This document shows positions 10,597-19,694 of a stretch of DNA of 33,044 bases, piece after piece. Source of the stretch: Enterocloster alcoholdehydrogenati. GTDB lineage: Bacteria > Bacillota > Clostridia > Lachnospirales > Lachnospiraceae. The position numbers and the translations under genes were made by a program. Every line of letters begins with the position of its first letter. Position 1 is the stretch's first letter. The notes below the pieces were generated by a model. It did no database searches. It was not told where the DNA came from and worked only from the letters and a program-made list of their open reading frames with translations. The stretch covers positions 1 to 33,044 of the forward strand of contig NZ_BLTJ01000020.1 of NCBI RefSeq assembly GCF_013282095.1. The letters run 5' to 3'.

Positions 10597-10941
10597 ATGA
10601 AGCGATTTCCTTCCATTAAGAAAAACAGCGACTTTCAGTACATCTACAGAAATGGAAAGTCCTATGCCAACCGCCTGTTAGTCATGTATGTGGTAAGAAG
10701 CGGGCAGGAAGCAAACAGCATCGGCATATCGGTGAGCAAAAAGGTAGGCAACAGCGTGGTGCGCCATCATGTGACCCGGCTGCTGCGGGAGATATTCCGG
10801 TTAAATCATAATAAAATTGAGACTGGGTTAAACATCATCCTGGTGGCCAGATCGGCTGCCGCAACATCTGATTACAGACATTTGGAGGGTGCTTATATGC
10901 ACCTGTGCGGACTGCATCACATTTTAAAAGAATCGAAGTGA
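10597..10941 (+). CDS. rnpA: Ribonuclease P protein component
   Basis: This is the basic protein subunit of RNase P, which helps the catalytic RNA process tRNA 5' ends. It has 114 residues and begins [22 protein letters not shown], the usual RnpA opening. The RNA-binding signature is [20 protein letters not shown], with His-His where many homologues read Asn-Arg or His-Arg. ACAGGAGG precedes the ATG by 5-6 nt. It ends 5 nt before yidD. Confidence 0.97.
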   Translation: MKRFPSIKKNSDFQYIYRNGKSYANRLLVMYVVRSGQEANSIGISVSKKVGNSVVRHHVTRLLREIFRLNHNKIETGLNIILVARSAAATSDYRHLEGAYMHLCGLHHILKESK

Positions 10942-10946
10942 GAATT

Positions 10947-11162
10947 ATGGTAAAGAAGGCATTTATCTTTCTTATCAGGATCTATCAGAAATATTTATCG
11001 CCATTAAAGGTGAAAACTCACTGTATTTATACGCCAACGTGCTCTCAATACGCCATTGAGGCACTTCAGAAGTATGGCGCGTTAAAAGGTACATGGTTAG
11101 CCTGCAAAAGGATTCTTCGTTGCCATCCCTTTGCAGAAGGCGGTTATGATCCAGTCCCATAA
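10947..11162 (+). CDS. yidD: Membrane protein insertion efficiency factor YidD
   Basis: This is a 71-residue membrane-associated protein that aids YidC-dependent insertion. It carries the family signature [19 protein letters not shown] and the C-terminal [14 protein letters not shown], with conserved cysteines. The start is the ATG at 10947, 5 nt after the rnpA stop; the longer in-frame start at 10905 lies inside rnpA. The 137-nt gap to yidC holds a nested inverted repeat (AAGACAC about 11218 with GTGTCTT about 11262; ATACGC/GCGTAT inside) but no T-run, so I do not call it a terminator. Confidence 0.95.
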   Translation: MVKKAFIFLIRIYQKYLSPLKVKTHCIYTPTCSQYAIEALQKYGALKGTWLACKRILRCHPFAEGGYDPVP

Positions 11163-11299
11163 AGGCGCGGAAACAGATTCGCGCTGTAAGATAACGCAGG
11201 TTTAAGTCCGCGTTAAGAAAGACACAGGGAAATACGCTTGCGTATCAGCGCAGTCCGGTGTCTTAAATGAGGGAAGTATACCCATAAGGAGGTAGCGTT

Positions 11300-12622
11300 T
11301 TGAACGGTTTAGTCGGCGCAGTAGTTTTGACAAAGGAAGGCGGTTTTCTGGGGCCGGTCGCCAGTTTCCTTGGCTGGATCATGGATTTACTATTTAAGTT
11401 CACCAGCACATTCGGCATTGAAAATATCGGTCTTTGTATTATTCTGTTTACACTGGTTACAAAGGTTCTTATGATTCCTCTGACCATTAAGCAGCAGAAG
11501 TCATCTAAGTTAATGACCGTTATGCAGCCTGAGATCACAGCGATCCAGAAGAAGTATAAGGGAAAAGAAAATGATCAAAAGGCCGCGATGATGATGCAGG
11601 CTGAGATTAAGGCAGTATATGAGAAATACGGTACATCTATGACAGGCGGCTGTCTGCCTCTGCTGATCCAGATGCCCATCATCTTCGCCCTGTATCGTGT
11701 TATCTATAATATTCCGGCTTATGTGCAGTCTGTAAGAGGCTATTATGAGACGGTAATCAGCCAGCTTCCAAGCGGATATCAGACGCAGCAGGCATTTACG
11801 CAGCTGGCAGAGGCCCACAAGATGGTGGGGGAGAAATTTGATTACAACAATGTAAGTACAGTCATTGATCTTTTATATAAGTTTACTGCCCAGCAGTGGG
11901 ATAACTTTATCAGTGCGTTCCCTGCAGCGGGACAGGCAGTGACGGATGCCGGCGTTAATGCGGTGGATGCCATTGAAAACCTGCAGAATTTCTTTGGATT
12001 AAATATTGCTTATACCCCGGCGCAGGTAATTACTAATTTCTTTGCAAAGGCAGATGGCGTTACTATCGGTATGGCGGCTGCAGCTCTGGCGATTCCGCTG
12101 CTTGCGGGTCTTAGCCAGTGGTACAGCACAAAGCTTATGACAGCCAGCCAGCCAAAGCAGTCAGCTGAGGAAAATCCTACGGCTAACATGATGAAGTCCA
12201 TGAATATCATGATGCCTCTGATGTCCGTATTCTTCTGTTTCTCCTTTGCTTCCGGTATCGGCCTTTACTGGGTTGCTCAGAGTGCATTCACCATTATCCA
12301 GCAGTTATGGATCAATTCCTATCTGAATAAGGTGGATATGGATGACCTGGTACAGAAAAACATTGAAAAGACAAATAAAAAGCGTGCCAAGAAGGGACTT
12401 TCTCCTGTCAGAGTCGGAAACGTGGACGAGATGTTAAAGCGGATGGAGGAGAAGGAAACAAAAGAAGAATCCGCCCGTATGGAAAAGATTGCCAAGACAA
12501 AGGCGCAGGTGGAAGAATCCAATAAATATTATGACCTGGACGCAAAACCGGGCAGTCTGGCTTCCAAGGCCAATATGGTTGCCAAGTATAACGAGCGTCA
12601 GGAGAAGGGTAAGAAGAAGTAG
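11300..12622 (+). CDS. yidC: Membrane protein insertase YidC/Oxa1
   Basis: YidC inserts proteins into the cytoplasmic membrane, alone or with SecYEG. The protein has 440 residues and starts at a TTG codon at 11300, supported by a strong AAGGAGG (11286-11292) 7 nt upstream and no in-frame ATG nearby. Hydrophobic segments lie near residues 12-35, 42-62, 118-140, 250-272 and 298-335. The family block LPLLIQMPIIFALYRVIYN is present. The long loop between the second and third core segments (about 140-245) and the basic C-terminal tail are typical of clostridial forms. No lipobox is seen at the N-terminus, unlike Bacillus SpoIIIJ. jag follows by 11 nt. Confidence 0.97.
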   Translation: MNGLVGAVVLTKEGGFLGPVASFLGWIMDLLFKFTSTFGIENIGLCIILFTLVTKVLMIPLTIKQQKSSKLMTVMQPEITAIQKKYKGKENDQKAAMMMQAEIKAVYEKYGTSMTGGCLPLLIQMPIIFALYRVIYNIPAYVQSVRGYYETVISQLPSGYQTQQAFTQLAEAHKMVGEKFDYNNVSTVIDLLYKFTAQQWDNFISAFPAAGQAVTDAGVNAVDAIENLQNFFGLNIAYTPAQVITNFFAKADGVTIGMAAAALAIPLLAGLSQWYSTKLMTASQPKQSAEENPTANMMKSMNIMMPLMSVFFCFSFASGIGLYWVAQSAFTIIQQLWINSYLNKVDMDDLVQKNIEKTNKKRAKKGLSPVRVGNVDEMLKRMEEKETKEESARMEKIAKTKAQVEESNKYYDLDAKPGSLASKANMVAKYNERQEKGKKK

Positions 12623-12633
12623 GAGGGTTTCGT

Positions 12634-13428
12634 ATGGATATGATTACGGTTACTGCAAAGACAGTAGATGAAGCGGTTACGAAGGCTCTGATCGAACTTG
12701 AGACCACCAGCGACAAGCTGGAGTACGAGGTAGTGGAAAAGGGAAGCGCAGGATTTCTTGGAATCGGCGCAAAGCCGGCGGTGATCCGGGTAAAGAAGAA
12801 GGAGACCATAGCGGATAAGGCCATGGATTTCCTGACCCAGATCTTTGACGCTATGGGTATGGACGTATCCATAAAAGCGGCATATAATGAGGAGGAGCAG
12901 GAGCTGTCCCTGGAACTGGAGGGCGGAGACATGGGTATCCTCATTGGAAAGAGGGGACAGACCCTGGACTCTCTTCAGTATCTGGTCAGCCTGATTGTAA
13001 ATAAGGATACCGATGGGTATTTAAGAGTTAAGCTTGACACGGAAAACTACAGAGAGCGAAGAAAAGAGACACTGGAAACCCTGGCAAAGAACATTGCCTA
13101 TAAGGTTAAGAGGACAAGACGCCCTGTTTCCCTGGAGCCTATGAATCCTTATGAGAGGCGCATTATTCATGCGGCGGTCCAGAATGATAAATATGTGACC
13201 ACCCGCAGCGAGGGCGAGGAGCCCTTCCGCCATGTGGTGATTGCACTTAAGAAGGAAACGGGCGCCGGTGAGCGCAGAGGACGTTATGACCGCAGCCGCG
13301 GCGGACGCTATGAGCGTACAGGCGGCTACCGGGGAAATAACCGCAGAAGCGACTCCTATCAGGCGGCTTCCCTGTCAGAGCATAATGCTGAGACAGCCGG
13401 CGGCAGCGGACAGGAGACAGAGGAGTAA
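12634..13428 (+). CDS. jag: Jag/KhpB RNA-binding protein (Jag-N, KH, R3H)
   Basis: The 264 residues fall into three domains: Jag-N (MDMITVTAKTVDEAV through FLGIGAKPAVIRVK, 1-52), a KH domain with the RNA-binding loop GILIGKRGQTLDSLQYL (near 103-119), and an R3H domain (NPYERRIIHAAVQNDKYVTT, near 170-190). A low-complexity Arg/Gly/Tyr-rich tail follows (RRGRYDRSRGGRYERTGGYR, about 213-232), which could add RNA contacts. Jag is encoded with YidC in most Firmicutes and is linked to cell-envelope and division control in streptococci. AGGAGGG lies about 7 nt before the ATG. Confidence 0.95.
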   Translation: MDMITVTAKTVDEAVTKALIELETTSDKLEYEVVEKGSAGFLGIGAKPAVIRVKKKETIADKAMDFLTQIFDAMGMDVSIKAAYNEEEQELSLELEGGDMGILIGKRGQTLDSLQYLVSLIVNKDTDGYLRVKLDTENYRERRKETLETLAKNIAYKVKRTRRPVSLEPMNPYERRIIHAAVQNDKYVTTRSEGEEPFRHVVIALKKETGAGERRGRYDRSRGGRYERTGGYRGNNRRSDSYQAASLSEHNAETAGGSGQETEE

Positions 13429-13447
13429 TCCGGTAAATGAACATGGG

Positions 13448-13484
13448 GAGGCTGTTGCAGAGCGATTTGCGGCGGCCTCTTTTT
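13448..13484 (+). terminator. Terminator between jag and mnmE
   Basis: The arms at 13448-13459 and 13468-13479 form a continuous 12-bp stem as plus-strand RNA, with three G-U wobbles, an 8-nt loop and five T's after it. As minus-strand RNA those wobbles become mismatches. It separates the yidC-jag unit from the tRNA/rRNA modification genes. Only 23 nt remain before the mnmE ATG, so no promoter fits between and mnmE probably relies on read-through or on a promoter inside jag. Confidence 0.75.
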
Positions 13485-13507
13485 GCTTGTGAAAGGATGG
13501 AACAGAT

Positions 13508-14887
13508 ATGAAAACAGAGACCATTGCTGCCATTGCAACAGGCATGAGCAATTCAGGGATCGGGATTGTAAGGATCAGCGGAGATCAGGCCTTTGAAATC
13601 ATCGACCGGATCTACAGGAATAAGCAGGGAAAACCGGGGAATTTAAAGGAGGCAAAATCCCATACGGTCCATTATGGTTATATTTATGACGGGGATGAGA
13701 TGATAGATGAAGTCCTGACGCTGATTATGCGGGGGCCAAACAGCTATACGGCGGAGGATACGGTGGAAATCGACTGCCACGGCGGTGTGCGGATGGTGCA
13801 GCGGATCCTGGAAACCGTTCTTCATAACGGAGCGCGGACAGCAGAACCGGGAGAATTTACAAGACGGGCTTTTTTAAACGGGCGGCTGGATCTGGCCCAG
13901 GCAGAGGCGGTGGCAGAGCTGATCCACGCTTCCAATGACTATGCCTTAAAGAGCTCTGTGAACCAGCTTAGCGGTTCTGTATCAAGGAAGATCCGGGCGC
14001 TTCGGGAGGCTATTCTCTATGAGACGGCGTTTATTGAATCTGCCCTGGATGACCCGGAGCATATTTCCCTGGATGGATATGGAGAAAGGCTCTTAAAGGT
14101 TCTTGAACCCGTAATAGAGCAGGTGGAGCAGCTGATTGCTTCATCCGATGACGGCAGGGTAATGACGGAGGGCGTGCGGACGGTGATTATTGGAAAGCCG
14201 AATGCAGGCAAATCGTCACTGATGAACGTGCTTTTAGGGGAAGAGAGAGCCATTGTAACGGATATCGCAGGAACCACCAGGGATACACTGGAGGAGCAGA
14301 TAAAACTTCAGGGAATCAGCCTCAATGTGGTGGATACGGCGGGAATCCGGGACACGGAGGATGTGGTGGAAAGGATCGGTGTAGATCGGGCCGTGAAGGC
14401 GGCTGAGGACGCAGATCTGATTATCTATGTGGCAGACGGATCAAGGCCGCTGGATGACAGCGATTATGAAATCATGGGCCTTATAAGAGATAAGAAAGCC
14501 ATTGTGCTTTTAAATAAGACGGATTTAAAGCTTACGGTAGATAAGGAGGCTCTGGAGGCACAGTGCGGACACTGCGTGATTCCCATTTCTGCAAAAGAGG
14601 AGAGGGGGATAGAGGCATTGGAGTCTAAGATCAAGTCCATGTTTTACCATGGTAACATTGCATTTAACGATCAGGTATATATTACAAGCGCCCGCCATAA
14701 GGAGGCGCTAAAGGCAGCGTTAAAGAGCCTTAACATGGTGAGGACAAGCGTTCTTGACGGGATGCCGGAGGATTTTTATTCCATTGATCTTGCGGATGCC
14801 TATGAGCAGTTGGGGCTGATCCTGGGAGAAGCGGTGGATGATGATGTGGTAAATGAGATCTTCTCGAAGTTTTGTATGGGAAAATGA
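13508..14887 (+). CDS. mnmE: tRNA modification GTPase MnmE
   Basis: With MnmG, MnmE installs the (carboxymethyl)aminomethyl group on wobble U34. The protein has 459 residues. The N-terminal tetrahydrofolate-binding domain runs to about 115. The G domain, inserted in a helical domain, shows GKPNAGKSS (229-237), DIAGTTRD near 255, DTAGIRD near 275 and NKTD near 335. The protein ends in the catalytic CMGK, with Cys456 in the family's C-x-G-K position. AAGGATGG precedes the ATG. mnmG starts 23 nt downstream. Confidence 0.98.
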   Translation: MKTETIAAIATGMSNSGIGIVRISGDQAFEIIDRIYRNKQGKPGNLKEAKSHTVHYGYIYDGDEMIDEVLTLIMRGPNSYTAEDTVEIDCHGGVRMVQRILETVLHNGARTAEPGEFTRRAFLNGRLDLAQAEAVAELIHASNDYALKSSVNQLSGSVSRKIRALREAILYETAFIESALDDPEHISLDGYGERLLKVLEPVIEQVEQLIASSDDGRVMTEGVRTVIIGKPNAGKSSLMNVLLGEERAIVTDIAGTTRDTLEEQIKLQGISLNVVDTAGIRDTEDVVERIGVDRAVKAAEDADLIIYVADGSRPLDDSDYEIMGLIRDKKAIVLLNKTDLKLTVDKEALEAQCGHCVIPISAKEERGIEALESKIKSMFYHGNIAFNDQVYITSARHKEALKAALKSLNMVRTSVLDGMPEDFYSIDLADAYEQLGLILGEAVDDDVVNEIFSKFCMGK

Positions 14888-14910
14888 GAGGACAGGAAGG
14901 AAGTAAAAGG

Positions 14911-16782
14911 ATGCCGTATTTGGAAGAAAATTATGATATTGTGGTGGTGGGAGCCGGCCATGCAGGCTGTGAGGCGGCTCTGGCCTGTGCAAGGCTTGGG
15001 CTTGAGACGATTGTGTTTACCGTCAGTGTGGACAGCATTGCCCTGATGCCCTGTAATCCCAATGTGGGAGGCAGCTCTAAAGGCCATCTGGTACGGGAGC
15101 TGGATGCGCTGGGCGGAGAGATGGGAAAGAACATTGATAAAACCTTTATCCAGTCTAAGATGTTAAATGAATCCAAGGGGCCGGCGGTTCATTCCCTCCG
15201 CGCTCAGGCAGATAAGCAGGCGTACAGCCAGGCCATGAGACAGACACTGGAGAATACAGACCATCTTACGGTTCGTCAGGCAGAGGTATCGGAGCTGATC
15301 GTGGAGGATGGCACTGTAAAAGGCGTAAGGACGTTTTCCGGGGCCATATACCATGCAAAGGCAGTGGTTTTGTGTACGGGCACTTATCTGCGGGCCAGAT
15401 GTATTTACGGGGATATAAGCAATGCCACAGGGCCAAACGGCCTCCAGGCAGCCGGACATCTGACAGATTCCCTTATTGCGAACGGGATTGAAATGTTTCG
15501 GTTCAAGACGGGAACGCCGGCCAGAGTGGATAAAAGGAGCATTGATTTTACGAAGATGGAGGAGCAGCTTGGAGATGAGCGGGTGGTGCCGTTTTCATTT
15601 TCAACGGATCCGGAAAGTGTACAAAAGGAACAGGTTTCCTGCTGGCTGACCTACACAAACGGAAAGACCCATCAGATTATCCGGAATAATCTGGATCGGT
15701 CGCCCCTGTTTTCAGGCGCTATTGAGGGAACCGGGCCAAGGTATTGTCCGTCCATTGAGGATAAGGTGGTGCGGTTTCCTGATAAGGAGCGCCACCAGGT
15801 TTTTGTAGAGCCGGAGGGGCTTTCAACCAATGAGATGTATCTGGGAGGAATGAGCAGTTCTCTGCCGGAGGATGTGCAGTATGCCATGTACCGTACCGTA
15901 CCGGGGCTGGAAAATGTGAAGATCGTGCGCAATGCCTATGCCATTGAGTATGATTGTATCAATGCTCTGCAGTTAAAGTCTACCCTGGAGTTTAAGCGGG
16001 TGAAAGGCCTTTTTGCGGGTGGTCAGTTTAACGGAAGCTCCGGGTATGAAGAGGCGGCTGTTCAGGGATTTATGGCGGGTGTAAACGCGGCTATGAAGGT
16101 TCTGGAACGGGAGCAGGTGGTTCTGGATCGGTCTCAGGCGTATATTGGAGTTCTGATCGATGATCTGGTGACAAAGGAGAATCATGAGCCTTACCGTATG
16201 ATGACTTCACGGGCGGAATACCGACTGCTCTTGCGGCAGGATAACGCAGATCTGAGGCTTCGTGAAATCGGCCATGAGATCGGGCTGGTAAGCGATGAGG
16301 AGTATGAGAGAATGCTTGGAAAGCGGCAGGCCATTGAAGAGGAGATCCGGCGTCTGGAAGGAACTGCTATTGGAGGAACGCCGGTGGTTCAGGAGGTTCT
16401 TTTACGGTATGGGAGCACGCCGCTGAAATCGGGAAGCACCCTGGCGGAACTGGTGCGCAGACCGGAGCTGGATTATGAGAAGATCGGCGGGATAGATAAA
16501 AAACGCCCGGAGCTGCCCTTTGATGTGCGGGAACAGGTTAATATTGAGATTAAATATGAGGGATATATTCGGAGGCAGAAGCAGCAGGTAGCCCAGTTTA
16601 AGAAACTGGAGGGCAAAAAGCTTCCTGAAAACTTTGATTACGGGCAGGTAAAGAGTCTGCGGATGGAAGCGGTGCAGAAGCTGAATCAAATACAGCCCGC
16701 AACGGTGGGACAGGCTTCACGTATATCCGGCGTTTCACCAGCAGATATATCGGTGCTTCTGGTATATCTGGGAAGAGAGTAG
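14911..16782 (+). CDS. mnmG: tRNA uridine-5-carboxymethylaminomethyl enzyme MnmG
   Basis: This is the FAD-dependent partner of MnmE, 623 residues. The dinucleotide-binding GAGHAG lies at 14-19 after YDIVVV. Family blocks [34 protein letters not shown] and [11 protein letters not shown] follow. The C-terminal helical domain ends [17 protein letters not shown]. The Met at 14911 is the conserved start and has AAGGAAG upstream; the longer frame from 14872 would overlap the end of mnmE. rsmG follows by 14 nt. Confidence 0.98.
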   Translation: MPYLEENYDIVVVGAGHAGCEAALACARLGLETIVFTVSVDSIALMPCNPNVGGSSKGHLVRELDALGGEMGKNIDKTFIQSKMLNESKGPAVHSLRAQADKQAYSQAMRQTLENTDHLTVRQAEVSELIVEDGTVKGVRTFSGAIYHAKAVVLCTGTYLRARCIYGDISNATGPNGLQAAGHLTDSLIANGIEMFRFKTGTPARVDKRSIDFTKMEEQLGDERVVPFSFSTDPESVQKEQVSCWLTYTNGKTHQIIRNNLDRSPLFSGAIEGTGPRYCPSIEDKVVRFPDKERHQVFVEPEGLSTNEMYLGGMSSSLPEDVQYAMYRTVPGLENVKIVRNAYAIEYDCINALQLKSTLEFKRVKGLFAGGQFNGSSGYEEAAVQGFMAGVNAAMKVLEREQVVLDRSQAYIGVLIDDLVTKENHEPYRMMTSRAEYRLLLRQDNADLRLREIGHEIGLVSDEEYERMLGKRQAIEEEIRRLEGTAIGGTPVVQEVLLRYGSTPLKSGSTLAELVRRPELDYEKIGGIDKKRPELPFDVREQVNIEIKYEGYIRRQKQQVAQFKKLEGKKLPENFDYGQVKSLRMEAVQKLNQIQPATVGQASRISGVSPADISVLLVYLGRE

Positions 16783-16796
16783 AGAGGACAGGGTTA

Positions 16797-17528
16797 ATGA
16801 CAGGATCATTTGTTGAAAAGATGAAGGCCAAAATGGCAGAGCTTGGGATCGATTTAAGTCAGATCCAGATGGAACAGTTTTTTGCATATTATGAAATGCT
16901 GGTGGAGACCAATAAGGTGATGAATTTGACGGCGATCACAGAGGAAGGAGAGGTGGTAACGAAGCATTTCTGCGACAGTCTGTGCCTGATAAAGATGTAT
17001 CCGGAAATTGTAAAAACGGTTTCTGTGATTGATGTCGGAACTGGAGCCGGATTTCCGGGGATTCCGTTAAAGATTGCGTTTCCGGGGATTCGCCTGACAC
17101 TGTTGGATTCATTGAATAAGAGGGTGAAATTTCTGGATCAGGTCTGCCGAGAGCTGGGACTGGAGAGCGTAAGCTGTATTCATGGACGGGCAGAAGATGT
17201 GGGACGAATGAAGGAGCACAGGGAAGCATATGACCTGGCTGTATCAAGAGCTGTGGCAAATATGGCGTCTCTGTCAGAATACTGTTTGCCTTTTGTGAAG
17301 GCAGGAGGATCCTTTATTCCATATAAATCCGGGGAAATCAGGGAAGAACTGGAACAGGGGAGAAAGGCGGTGGAAATCCTTGGAGGTGAGATTCAGGATG
17401 TAGTACACTTTGAACTTCCTGGAGGAGACGGAGCCAGAAGTCTGGTAAGGATACGAAAGATAAGGCCGGTTTCTGCGAAGTATCCAAGAAAGGCCGGATT
17501 GCCGGGGAAAGAGCCGTTAGGAAGATAA
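16797..17528 (+). CDS. rsmG: 16S rRNA (guanine-N7) methyltransferase RsmG
   Basis: RsmG methylates G527 (E. coli numbering) of 16S rRNA using S-adenosylmethionine; loss of it gives low-level streptomycin resistance in several species. The protein has 243 residues. The SAM-binding motif VIDVGTGAGFPGIPLKIAFP lies near residues 78-97, with the acidic LLDSLNKRVKFL next. The YDLAVSRAVANM and C-terminal KYPRKAGLPGKEPL blocks are typical. AGAGAGGACAGGG precedes the ATG. The gene ends the mnmE-mnmG-rsmG unit; no clear terminator follows, only the palindrome AGCGTACGCT at 17528-17537. Confidence 0.97.
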   Translation: MTGSFVEKMKAKMAELGIDLSQIQMEQFFAYYEMLVETNKVMNLTAITEEGEVVTKHFCDSLCLIKMYPEIVKTVSVIDVGTGAGFPGIPLKIAFPGIRLTLLDSLNKRVKFLDQVCRELGLESVSCIHGRAEDVGRMKEHREAYDLAVSRAVANMASLSEYCLPFVKAGGSFIPYKSGEIREELEQGRKAVEILGGEIQDVVHFELPGGDGARSLVRIRKIRPVSAKYPRKAGLPGKEPLGR

Positions 17529-17538
17529 GCGTACGCTG

Positions 17539-17587
17539 TGAAAACGCCTGGGAACTGTTTCATATGGGTGTACAGAAACAATATAAC
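17539..17587 (+). promoter_or_regulatory. Possible lacI-type gene promoter with operator-like repeat
   Basis: TATAAC (17582-17587) is a fair -10, with a poor -35 TTCATA (17559-17564) at 17 nt. The inverted repeat TGTTTC (17556-17561) and GAAACA (17575-17580) spans the -35 to -10 interval. TGAAAACG (17539-17546) equals the left half of a LacI/CcpA-type operator. Autoregulation by the downstream gene is inference. Confidence 0.35.
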
Positions 17588-17645
17588 ACGGGGAAAATAG
17601 ATGAAAACGGTTACACAAAATACATTGCAGATGGGGCAGAATCGT

Positions 17646-18716
17646 ATGAATATTAAAGAAATAGCGCGCGTAGCAGGGGTATCTCCGGCTACCATATCCC
17701 GTGTACTGAATGGTTCCGGGTATGTAAAGGAAGAGACAAAGAAGAAGGTAATGGCAGCAGTTGAAAAGAATAAGTACACGCCCAGCCTGATTGCGAGAAG
17801 CTTGAGCGGAAGAGACAGCTTCAGTATCGGAGTGATCCTTCCGGAGGTGGGGAAAAAGGTTTATTCGGGGATCCTTGAGGGAATATGCCGGGCGTCTCAG
17901 CCCTATGGATATAATATTGTTCTTATGAATACGGCAGGCGATTTAAAAAAAGAGCATGAGTTTTTGGAAACGGCAGAAAATCAGAGGATGAAGGGGCTGA
18001 TTGTGGCTCCGGCAGCTGAAGATGATAAGGTGACCAGGGAAAAGCTTGTGCGCCTGGAAGAACAGGGGATGCCGGTAGTGCTAACAGAGGGAAATATAAA
18101 GGGCGCGCCCTTTGACTGTGTGTTTGGTGATAACTGGCGAGGCGCTTATGAGGGAGCGGAGTCGCTGATGGAAGCAGGTCATAAAAAAATCGCTGTAGTT
18201 CGGGGGATTGGCGGAACGAAGGAAGAAAGAGAACGGTTTCGGGGATTTTTGCAGGCTATGGAGGATCATGGCCTGGAGGTGCCAAAGGAGTATGTGATCC
18301 AAGACGGCGAATGTGCCGAAAAGATATCCAGGGCCATAGGGGGGCTGTTAGAGGGCGATATGCCGCCCACGGCGGTTTTTGCGCTGGATGGCTGCGGAAC
18401 TGCAGGGTGTATGCGCTGTCTGGGGAAAAGAGGGCTTATAGTGGGCGAGGATGTAGGATTTATGGGGTTTGATGACCAGGAGATTTTTGAGCAGCTGGGA
18501 TTCAGGCTTTCCGTGGTGGAGAGAGATGCCTTGGAACAGGGAAAAGAAACCATGCGTCTGCTTCAGGAGCGGTTTGATGAAAAGGACGGGGAGAGACGAC
18601 GGGGAAAGAGAGTCATGGTTCCCTGCAGGCTGATTCTGAGAGGATCTGCAAGCATGAAAACGGTTACAGAAAGTGCGAGAAAGAGGAGGCTGGCCGGAAA
18701 AAAGGAGGGAAAATAA
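17646..18716 (+). CDS. LacI-family transcriptional regulator, target unknown
   Basis: The called protein has 356 residues. The LacI helix-turn-helix (NIKEIARVAGVSPATISRVL, 2-21) and the hinge helix (SLIARSL, near 49-55) are followed by a periplasmic-binding-protein-like effector domain (from FSIGVILPEV). A Lys/Arg-rich tail ends the protein. LacI proteins begin almost directly with the HTH, so I chose the ATG at 17646. An ATG at 17601 adds MKTVTQNTLQMGQNR and would leave almost no leader if the -10 at 17582 is real. No sugar-uptake or catabolic gene is adjacent; the next gene, nfo, is convergent. It may act on distant genes. In Bacillus, noc occupies this position. Confidence 0.9.
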   Translation: MNIKEIARVAGVSPATISRVLNGSGYVKEETKKKVMAAVEKNKYTPSLIARSLSGRDSFSIGVILPEVGKKVYSGILEGICRASQPYGYNIVLMNTAGDLKKEHEFLETAENQRMKGLIVAPAAEDDKVTREKLVRLEEQGMPVVLTEGNIKGAPFDCVFGDNWRGAYEGAESLMEAGHKKIAVVRGIGGTKEERERFRGFLQAMEDHGLEVPKEYVIQDGECAEKISRAIGGLLEGDMPPTAVFALDGCGTAGCMRCLGKRGLIVGEDVGFMGFDDQEIFEQLGFRLSVVERDALEQGKETMRLLQERFDEKDGERRRGKRVMVPCRLILRGSASMKTVTESARKRRLAGKKEGK

Positions 18717-18773
18717 TTAAGAAAAATCAAGTGTGGATGAACAGGAAAAATGGGATAAATGGGAGGGGAGGAA

Positions 18774-19607
18774 TTATCCCTCCCACTCCTCACGCATAAT
18801 AGAAATTTCTCTGGCATATCCATCCAGGTCATTGGGGGTCTCCAGATAGAACGGGAGATTTTTTAATGCCGGATGATTGATGACCGCAATGAGAGCCGAT
18901 AGGCCAATGTGGCCTTCTCCCAGACGGGCATGACGGTCCTTATGGGAGCCAAGGGGATTGGAACTGTCATTTAAATGAATGGCTTTCAGACGTTTCAGAC
19001 CAATGATATTGTCAAATTCTGTGATAACTTCGTCTAAATGCCCTGCTATATCGTAGCCGGCATCCCATACATGGCAGGTATCCATACAAATGCCCACATG
19101 GTCTGAAAGCTCGATACGATCCAGAATCTGGCGGAGCTCTTCAAAGCTGCGTCCGATCTCACTGCCTTTTCCCGCCATGGTTTCTAAGAGAACAGTGGTT
19201 GTCTGGGTGGGGGACAGTATGGCGTTCAGCATATCCGCAATAAAGGAGATACCAACCTCTGTCCCCTGTTTTACATGGCTTCCGGGATGAAAATTATAGA
19301 GATTTCCCGGTATATATTCCATGCGGATCAGATCGTCAGCCATGGTTTCTCTGGCAAAATCACGAAGATGGGGATCAGCGGAGCAGGCATTTAATGTGTA
19401 AGGCGCATGGCAGAGCAAGGGTGCGAGATCTTGTGTTTGAGCCTGAATAAGAAATTGGGATATGTCCTCAGGATCAATCGGTTTTGCATTTCCGCCCCGT
19501 GGATTGCGGGAAAAAAACTGAAATGTGTTGGCGTTTATCGTGGCAGCATCCCTGGCCATGGCACAGTAGCCCTTGGCAGATGAGAGATGGCATCCAATTC
19601 GCAGCAT
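18774..19607 (-). CDS. nfo: Endonuclease IV (AP endonuclease)
   Basis: This enzyme cleaves DNA at abasic sites in base-excision repair. It has 277 residues, a TIM barrel with three zinc ions. All nine metal ligands of E. coli Nfo have counterparts in order: His67, His107, Glu142, Asp176, His179, His211, Asp224, His226 and Glu256. AGGAGGA (19616-19622) lies 8 nt before the ATG. The gene is head-on to replication and convergent with the LacI-type gene. A GC-rich inverted repeat GGGAGGG/CCCTCCC at 18761-18784 covers its stop codon but lacks a proper T-run. The 87 bp upstream hold parS site 1. Confidence 0.97.
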   Translation of the reverse strand: MLRIGCHLSSAKGYCAMARDAATINANTFQFFSRNPRGGNAKPIDPEDISQFLIQAQTQDLAPLLCHAPYTLNACSADPHLRDFARETMADDLIRMEYIPGNLYNFHPGSHVKQGTEVGISFIADMLNAILSPTQTTTVLLETMAGKGSEIGRSFEELRQILDRIELSDHVGICMDTCHVWDAGYDIAGHLDEVITEFDNIIGLKRLKAIHLNDSSNPLGSHKDRHARLGEGHIGLSALIAVINHPALKNLPFYLETPNDLDGYAREISIMREEWEG

Positions 19608-19672
19608 AGTAATAGTCCTCCTGTTAGTATAAAATTTAGTAGATTTTGAGAACAGATCAGCTGTTTCAGCCG

Positions 19673-19694
19673 AAATGTTTCACGTGAAACATTT
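19673..19694. promoter_or_regulatory. parS: parS site 1
   Basis: The core TGTTTCACGTGAAACA (19676-19691) is a canonical ParB-binding site. Palindromy extends to 22 bp. Its last base touches the stop codon of the hydrolase gene (19695). ParB clamps load here in a CTP-dependent way and spread, helping segregate the origin with ParA and SMC. Confidence 0.95.

Noticed and set aside
11215-11270. Nested inverted repeat between yidD and yidC
   Set aside because: No T-run and modest stems. It could be a leader structure but there is no basis for a specific call.
18761-18784. GGGAGGG/CCCTCCC inverted repeat between the convergent LacI-type gene and nfo
   Set aside because: A 7-bp stem without an adjacent T-run on either strand and partly inside the nfo coding sequence; not enough for a terminator call.
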